Shown: positions 6,342 to 9,661 of the stretch, piece after piece
How the letters are laid out: the number at the start of each line of letters is the position of its first letter
Position numbering within the stretch: position 1 is the stretch's first letter
Assembly: GCA_016190205.1 (NCBI GenBank)
Contig: JACPQZ010000005.1
Coordinates: forward strand, 1 to 9,661
Source: Candidatus Omnitrophota bacterium
GTDB taxonomy: Bacteria > Omnitrophota > JACPQZ01
DNA length: 9,661 bases
Direction: 5' to 3'
Translations under genes and position numbers: made by a program
The notes under the pieces: model-generated
Database searches by the model: none
Told to the model about the DNA's origin: nothing
The model's input: only the letters and a program-made list of their open reading frames with translations

Positions 6342-8732
6342 TCAAAGAGTTACGGAATTGCCGTCCCCGTACGTACTGACCTTAAGATCGCCGCCCCGTA
6401 AGCGAAAGATGATCGCGCCGGAAAGGTCGGTACGTAAGAGCCGGCAGGATTCCTGGATGAGTTCCAGTGTTCCCCGATCGGGATGGCCGTAGCGGTTAGC
6501 CGCGCCTACACTTACGACCGCGTATCGGGGCCTTACCCCTTCCATAAGTTCTGCTAGAATACCCGGGTCAAGACGGGCGCCGTGATGAGGCACCTTAAGG
6601 ACATCTGCCTTAATATCCAACCCTGAATCCAGAAGAGAACGAATCCCCTTCTCTTCAATATCGCCCGTGAGGATGGCGGAGAAATCCCCGTACGTTACCT
6701 TAAGAACCAGAGAGCGGTCATTCTCCGAAATATGACTGGCTCCGTGCCATTCCCGGGGAGGATGAAGGCACACGACCTCAAACCCAGACGGGGAGCGGAT
6801 ACGGTCTCCCCGGGCAAGGGTCATCCGGGGGACGCGCGCGGTCCGTACCGCCTCGGTATAACGATCCAGAGTCCGGCCCGGGGAATTTAGTAAGTCCCCC
6901 TCCAAGGCCGCGCGCGCCGGAAAAAGACGGGCGATACGCGCCATCCCGCCGGCGTGATCAGCGTCCGGGTGGGTTACGATCGTGCCGGATACCCTCTGGA
7001 CACCTTCACTCCATAGGTAAGGTACGACGACCCGGCGCCCTTTGTCGGCAGGCTCCCCCAGCCCCGCGTCTACCACCCACACCCCGCCTCCAGGCGCCTC
7101 GAGTACAAGTGCATCCCCCTGGCCAACGTCTAGAAACGCAAGTGCTAAGTTGTTGTTCCGCTGTGCTAGAAATCTCCAAGCCCAAAGATTTAGCATGATG
7201 AGAAGAACGGCAAGAACGGGAAACGCGTATCGCCTGATATACCCTTTAAAAAGTAAAACAACCAGCACCGCGTAACACGCCCCTATGACCCAAGGCAGAG
7301 GAGACGAAAGATAATAAAACCCATAAGGGACACCCGCAAAAAAATCCACCGTGAGATCCAAAGCCCCGAGCGACCAGCCCACCGCCCGGCCCAGGGCTTG
7401 ACCCCAAAAAACTCCAAAGGGGGCGACTAGAAAAAAGATTACGAAGAGTGCGAGTATAGGAGTCAATAATGGAACTACTGCCAGATTAGCTATGAGAGAA
7501 ACAGGGGTCACCAGATTAAACCTAAGCAGGATGAGCGGGGCTAGCCCCAGCCAAGCCGCCGTGCTCACCGCCGCAAGGCGCACCAAAAACCTCCCCGGGG
7601 CCTTTCGGCCCAGCCAGGGATCCCAACGCTCAATGAGGGATGGGCTCATGAGCATGATGGAGAGAACCCCGCCGAAGGAAAGCTGAAAGCCTATTTCCTC
7701 AACCCCATGGGGATTCAGACCCACAAGGACGAGGGCCGCCAGCGCCAGGGAGTTCAAAGGGTCTGATCCCCCTCCTGCGAGGCGGCCCAGGGCCAGAAAT
7801 ACGAACAGGAGGACCGACCGCACCACAGGGGCCTGGGCACCTGTCAATGGTATGTAGACTACGAGGAGGAGGATGAGCAATGTCATACGTACAGGAATGG
7901 AGCCGATGAGATGGCGGAGGACAAAGAGCAAAATGACCGCCAAGATGCCGACATGGAGACCGCTAATTGAAAGGACATGGACAGTCCCCGTTTCGATAAA
8001 GCGGTCGCTGATGGCCTGCTCTATTCCGGTCCGGTCCCCCAAAACGAGCGCCTGGGCAAGCCCCGCATAAGGAGCGGTTACATACCGCCCTATGAGGCTA
8101 AGGCCTCTTGATCTCAAATCAGATAAAAACCGGGCCAGGGAAAACCCGCCCTTTTGGGTTACGAAGAGGTCAAGGGCCGACGGGACTTTAAGCTCATAAA
8201 ACTGCGACCGCCGCGCGAGCCAGTCGCGGCGGCTCCACTCGCCGGGGTTCGTGGCTCCGGACACCTGCTCGAGCTTCCCAAAAAGAACCACCCGGTCCCC
8301 CGGCTTTAGGTCCGGCGGCCGGCGGGCGCGCAGAAAAACACGGACACGCCCCCGGGCAGCCTCGACCTTCCCATCCTTTTCTACAGAAACTGTCCCGAGG
8401 ACAAACCGGTGCGAGGGCGCGCCGCCGAAGCCCTTTTCACTTTCTACAGAATCTTGAACGACTCCCAGGCAATAGACGTCTGCCTCTTGAAAGGGCTCCA
8501 GATTAAAAGGTTCCTGCCAGCGATCATAGACAGAAACCCAAAACGCGCCGGCGGCCATGGAAAACGCAACGAGCAGACTAACGAAAACCCGGGTCCGGCG
8601 CAGAGAGAGCCCGAGCGAAACAAAAATTGCCGCGCTCAATACGCCCGGAATAATCGGCGAGGCACGGAGGGAATCTTGCAGAAAGATTCCCAATATGACG
8701 GAAGGGGCAATCCAGGGGAAGGGCCGCTGCAT
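6342..8732 (-). CDS. comEC: ComEC/Rec2-type DNA uptake channel with metallo-beta-lactamase domain
   Basis: ComEC carries single-stranded DNA across the inner membrane during transformation. The 796-residue product has N-terminal membrane helices (about 8-65) and a soluble beta-rich DUF4131-like region (about 80-185). The polytopic Competence domain (about 215-520) carries the signature HVLSISGLHVG at 252-262. A C-terminal metallo-beta-lactamase-like domain begins at about 530 with FLDVGQGDA (533-541) and continues with VVDAG (553-557), THPDADHAGG (587-596), LTGDIE (688-693), LKVPHHGA (712-719) and ANRYGHP (745-751). The HxDxDH metal motif and the later D and HH residues are intact, so nuclease activity on the incoming strand is plausible. 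Full length is normal for the family. The ATG at 8730-8732 lacks a good ribosome-binding site; no alternative start lies nearby upstream in frame. It is 25 bp downstream of comEA, suggesting one transcript. Confidence 0.95.
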   Translation of the reverse strand: MQRPFPWIAPSVILGIFLQDSLRASPIIPGVLSAAIFVSLGLSLRRTRVFVSLLVAFSMAAGAFWVSVYDRWQEPFNLEPFQEADVYCLGVVQDSVESEKGFGGAPSHRFVLGTVSVEKDGKVEAARGRVRVFLRARRPPDLKPGDRVVLFGKLEQVSGATNPGEWSRRDWLARRSQFYELKVPSALDLFVTQKGGFSLARFLSDLRSRGLSLIGRYVTAPYAGLAQALVLGDRTGIEQAISDRFIETGTVHVLSISGLHVGILAVILLFVLRHLIGSIPVRMTLLILLLVVYIPLTGAQAPVVRSVLLFVFLALGRLAGGGSDPLNSLALAALVLVGLNPHGVEEIGFQLSFGGVLSIMLMSPSLIERWDPWLGRKAPGRFLVRLAAVSTAAWLGLAPLILLRFNLVTPVSLIANLAVVPLLTPILALFVIFFLVAPFGVFWGQALGRAVGWSLGALDLTVDFFAGVPYGFYYLSSPLPWVIGACYAVLVVLLFKGYIRRYAFPVLAVLLIMLNLWAWRFLAQRNNNLALAFLDVGQGDALVLEAPGGGVWVVDAGLGEPADKGRRVVVPYLWSEGVQRVSGTIVTHPDADHAGGMARIARLFPARAALEGDLLNSPGRTLDRYTEAVRTARVPRMTLARGDRIRSPSGFEVVCLHPPREWHGASHISENDRSLVLKVTYGDFSAILTGDIEEKGIRSLLDSGLDIKADVLKVPHHGARLDPGILAELMEGVRPRYAVVSVGAANRYGHPDRGTLELIQESCRLLRTDLSGAIIFRLRGGDLKVSTYGDGNSVTL

Positions 8733-8757
8733 GGGGTCAGGTCTTGCAATATAACAT

Positions 8758-9144
8758 CTAGTCGAAGACGATCTTGCCGCTTATCTTCTCCAAAAGCCGG
8801 GGGCCGATACCGCGCACGTTCAGGAGGTCTTCGGGGTGCCGGAAAGACCCGTGGGCGGTGCGCCACTCGACTATTCGTAGTGCCAGGGCGGGACCGATTC
8901 CGGGCAATAACTCAAGGGTCCCAGTTTCGGCGGAATTAATGTGAATGAGGCGCTGCGTCTCTATTGCGGTGCGGCCCGCCTCGAGTTCGGCCGCCTCCTC
9001 CGCCCTAATGAGGGTAAAGGAAGCCCGGCGCCTTCCTTCGACAAAGTAAGACGTCACAAGTCCTGCCACGACGAGGGCCGCCAGGCTTATGAGCATGACT
9101 CGCTGTTCGAGGGAAAAAACACTTGGAGGGGATTTCTCGGACAC
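8758..9144 (-). CDS. comEA: ComEA-like helix-hairpin-helix DNA-binding protein
   Basis: ComEA is a membrane-anchored periplasmic DNA receptor that ratchets incoming DNA toward ComEC. With the GTG at 9142-9144 the product is 128 residues. It has a short cytoplasmic N-terminus, one transmembrane helix (about 17-35, MLISLAALVVAGLVTSYFV), a charged linker, and a tandem HhH domain at about 68-125. Its hairpins are ELLPGIGPALALRIVEWR and LLNVRGIGPRLLEKI, preceded by the usual IN-A motif (HINSAE). I prefer this GTG because GAGGA lies three bases upstream and coding-like sequence begins there. An ATG at 9187-9189 and further upstream codons are in frame but fall inside a palindromic repeat with no ribosome-binding site. 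The gene leads comEC with a 25-bp gap. The HhH assignment is certain; the uptake role rests on the neighbour. Confidence 0.9.
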   Translation of the reverse strand: MSEKSPPSVFSLEQRVMLISLAALVVAGLVTSYFVEGRRRASFTLIRAEEAAELEAGRTAIETQRLIHINSAETGTLELLPGIGPALALRIVEWRTAHGSFRHPEDLLNVRGIGPRLLEKISGKIVFD

Positions 9145-9183
9145 AGGTCCTCGAAGTCTTTGGTCTGCAGACGCGGTTTCATA

Positions 9184-9223
9184 CGTCATTGCGAGCCCCG
9201 CACAGCGGGGCGAAGCAATCTCA
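9184..9223 (+). repeat. REP-like palindromic unit, left copy
   Basis: The unit has an outer stem ATTGC (9188-9192) with GCAAT (9215-9219). Its inner stem is GCCCCGC (9195-9201) with GCGGGGC (9205-9211) around an ACA loop. It is flanked by CGTC on the left and CTCA on the right. This CGTCATTGCGAG...GAAGCAATCTC pattern is a widespread type of bacterial intergenic palindrome. It overlaps the alternative upstream starts of comEA. Confidence 0.88.
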
Positions 9224-9231
9224 ATGAGGCC

Positions 9232-9254
9232 ATGAGTTGCTGAAAGCAACTCAT
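9232..9254. repeat. Perfect 10-bp inverted repeat between the two REP-like units
   Basis: ATGAGTTGCT (9232-9241) and AGCAACTCAT (9245-9254) are perfect complements around a GAA loop. Flanking GGCC on both sides (9228-9231, 9257-9260) can extend the stem past a short AG bulge. No T-run follows on either strand, so it is not a canonical intrinsic terminator. Confidence 0.85.
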
Positions 9255-9284
9255 AGGGCCGAATTGATCCCGAGCGCGTCGTAA

Positions 9285-9320
9285 TGAGATTGCTTCGGCC
9301 CTTCGGGCCTCGCAATGACG
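9285..9320 (-). repeat. REP-like palindromic unit, right copy (inverted)
   Basis: This is the reverse-oriented counterpart of the unit at 9184-9223. The outer stem is ATTGC (9289-9293) with GCAAT (9312-9316), and the inner stem is GGCCC (9297-9301) with GGGCC (9305-9309) around TTC. It is bounded by TGAG and GACG. The outer-stem sequence is identical to the left copy but the inner stem differs while still pairing. Confidence 0.88.
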
Positions 9321-9330
9321 CGCGAGGGAT

Positions 9331-9345
9331 CTCCTCGCAATGACA
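9331..9345 (-). repeat. Truncated third copy of the REP-like unit
   Basis: On the minus strand TGTCATTGCGAGGAG matches the beginning of the unit (TCATTGCGAG shared with both full copies), then similarity stops at GATC. The second half of the palindrome is absent. It lies 25 bp from the end of the open frame at 9370. Confidence 0.65.
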
Positions 9346-9369
9346 TTTGCTGCTCTACGTCCAGTTCGT

Positions 9370-9661
9370 CTAGAAAAGCTTGAGAGTAACGATCTCGTCC
9401 CGGGTTTCCAGAACGATCTCCGACTCACGGATCTCGCGCACGACGGCAGATCCGATGGGGTCGCCCCGGTGCACGATCCGGTCATTGAGGATGGCATAGG
9501 GGTCGTGCTCGTCCCACAGGATGCCTGAGAGTGTAAGGGCGCGGGGGTCATCCGGGATGGGCATGGTGTCAAAGGTGTTCGTAAAGACTTGCGTCTCCGG
9601 TTTCATACCCGCCTGCGGAGGAGCTGCTGCAGGCGCCATGGAAACCTGGACGAGCTCGTGA
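9370..9661 (-). CDS. PilP/GspC-like secretion or type IV pilus component, 5' end outside window
   Basis: The frame is open from the right window edge to a TAG at 9370-9372, giving 96 visible residues. An Ala/Pro-rich stretch (APAAAPPQAG) looks like a periplasmic linker. It is followed by a compact beta-rich domain: LTLSGILWDEHDPYAILNDRIVHRGD, then VVREIRESEIVLETRDEIVTLKL. The pattern of 'G-I-x-W', 'A-I-x-N-D-R', 'GD' and a final strand resembles the small homology-region domain shared by PilP, GspC and GspB proteins of pilus and type II secretion systems. That domain contacts the secretin in the periplasm. An internal ATG at 9637-9639 could be a start, but the linker character suggests the gene begins further upstream. 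Proximity to comEA-comEC fits a pilus-linked uptake system, by inference only. No named family is firmly recognised. Confidence 0.55.
   Translation of the reverse strand, partial: HELVQVSMAPAAAPPQAGMKPETQVFTNTFDTMPIPDDPRALTLSGILWDEHDPYAILNDRIVHRGDPIGSAVVREIRESEIVLETRDEIVTLKLF

Noticed and set aside
6340-6356. Small CTCT/AGAG hairpin after comEC as terminator
   Set aside because: The stem is only 4 bp with no following T-run on the minus strand.
9228-9260. Central palindrome as a Rho-independent terminator after the PilP/GspC-like gene
   Set aside because: The stem is perfect, but neither strand has a T-run after it.

Overview
This is an ordinary-looking chromosomal stretch of a G+C-rich diderm (Gram-negative) bacterium. 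The outer-membrane genes point that way: a BamD-type TPR protein, an LptE-type lipoprotein and the lipid II flippase MurJ. A DNA-uptake pair (comEA-comEC) is also present. The BamD-like protein has a cleavable signal peptide with no lipobox and a mature end beginning FWLW. That, with the compact gene order, reminds me of Omnitrophota or other PVC-adjacent candidate phyla, but this placement is inference and was not tested by any search. All genes are on the minus strand except rpsT.

Layout read in the minus direction, right to left. At the right edge (9370-9661) is the C-terminal part of an unrecognised PilP/GspC-like secretion or pilus protein. Next comes a 225-bp intergenic spacer holding two inverted palindromic REP-like units, a third truncated copy and a perfect 10-bp inverted repeat. 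It is followed by comEA (8758-9144) and comEC (6342-8732). A 54-bp gap then carries a strong sigma-70-type promoter placed almost on top of the bamD start codon. bamD-like, lptE and holA form a tight cluster: lptE starts in a 4-nt overlap with bamD, and holA starts in a 1-nt TGATG overlap with lptE. The start of holA is occupied by a 98-bp array of 14 phased heptamers of three different sequences. holA converges on rpsT and overlaps its 3' end by 30 bp.

Left of this, rpsT (plus strand) and murJ (minus strand) diverge from a 50-bp region in which the rpsT promoter spans the murJ ribosome-binding site and start codon. murJ overlaps uvrC by 8 bp. uvrC encodes a short protein that has all the expected nuclease and Fe-S motifs but lacks about 100-120 residues between the UvrB-binding motif and the RNase H-like domain. 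At the left edge, a single-domain response regulator is read out of the window from its own promoter.

Functionally the window combines envelope biogenesis (murJ, bamD-like, lptE), DNA uptake (comEA, comEC), replication and repair (holA, uvrC), translation (rpsT) and signalling. I see no phage, insertion-sequence transposase, CRISPR, toxin-antitoxin or defence genes, and no convincing new multi-gene system. The most unusual items are the repeat elements, the compact UvrC and the promoter/start-codon overlaps. No gene-free stretch exceeds about 225 bp.
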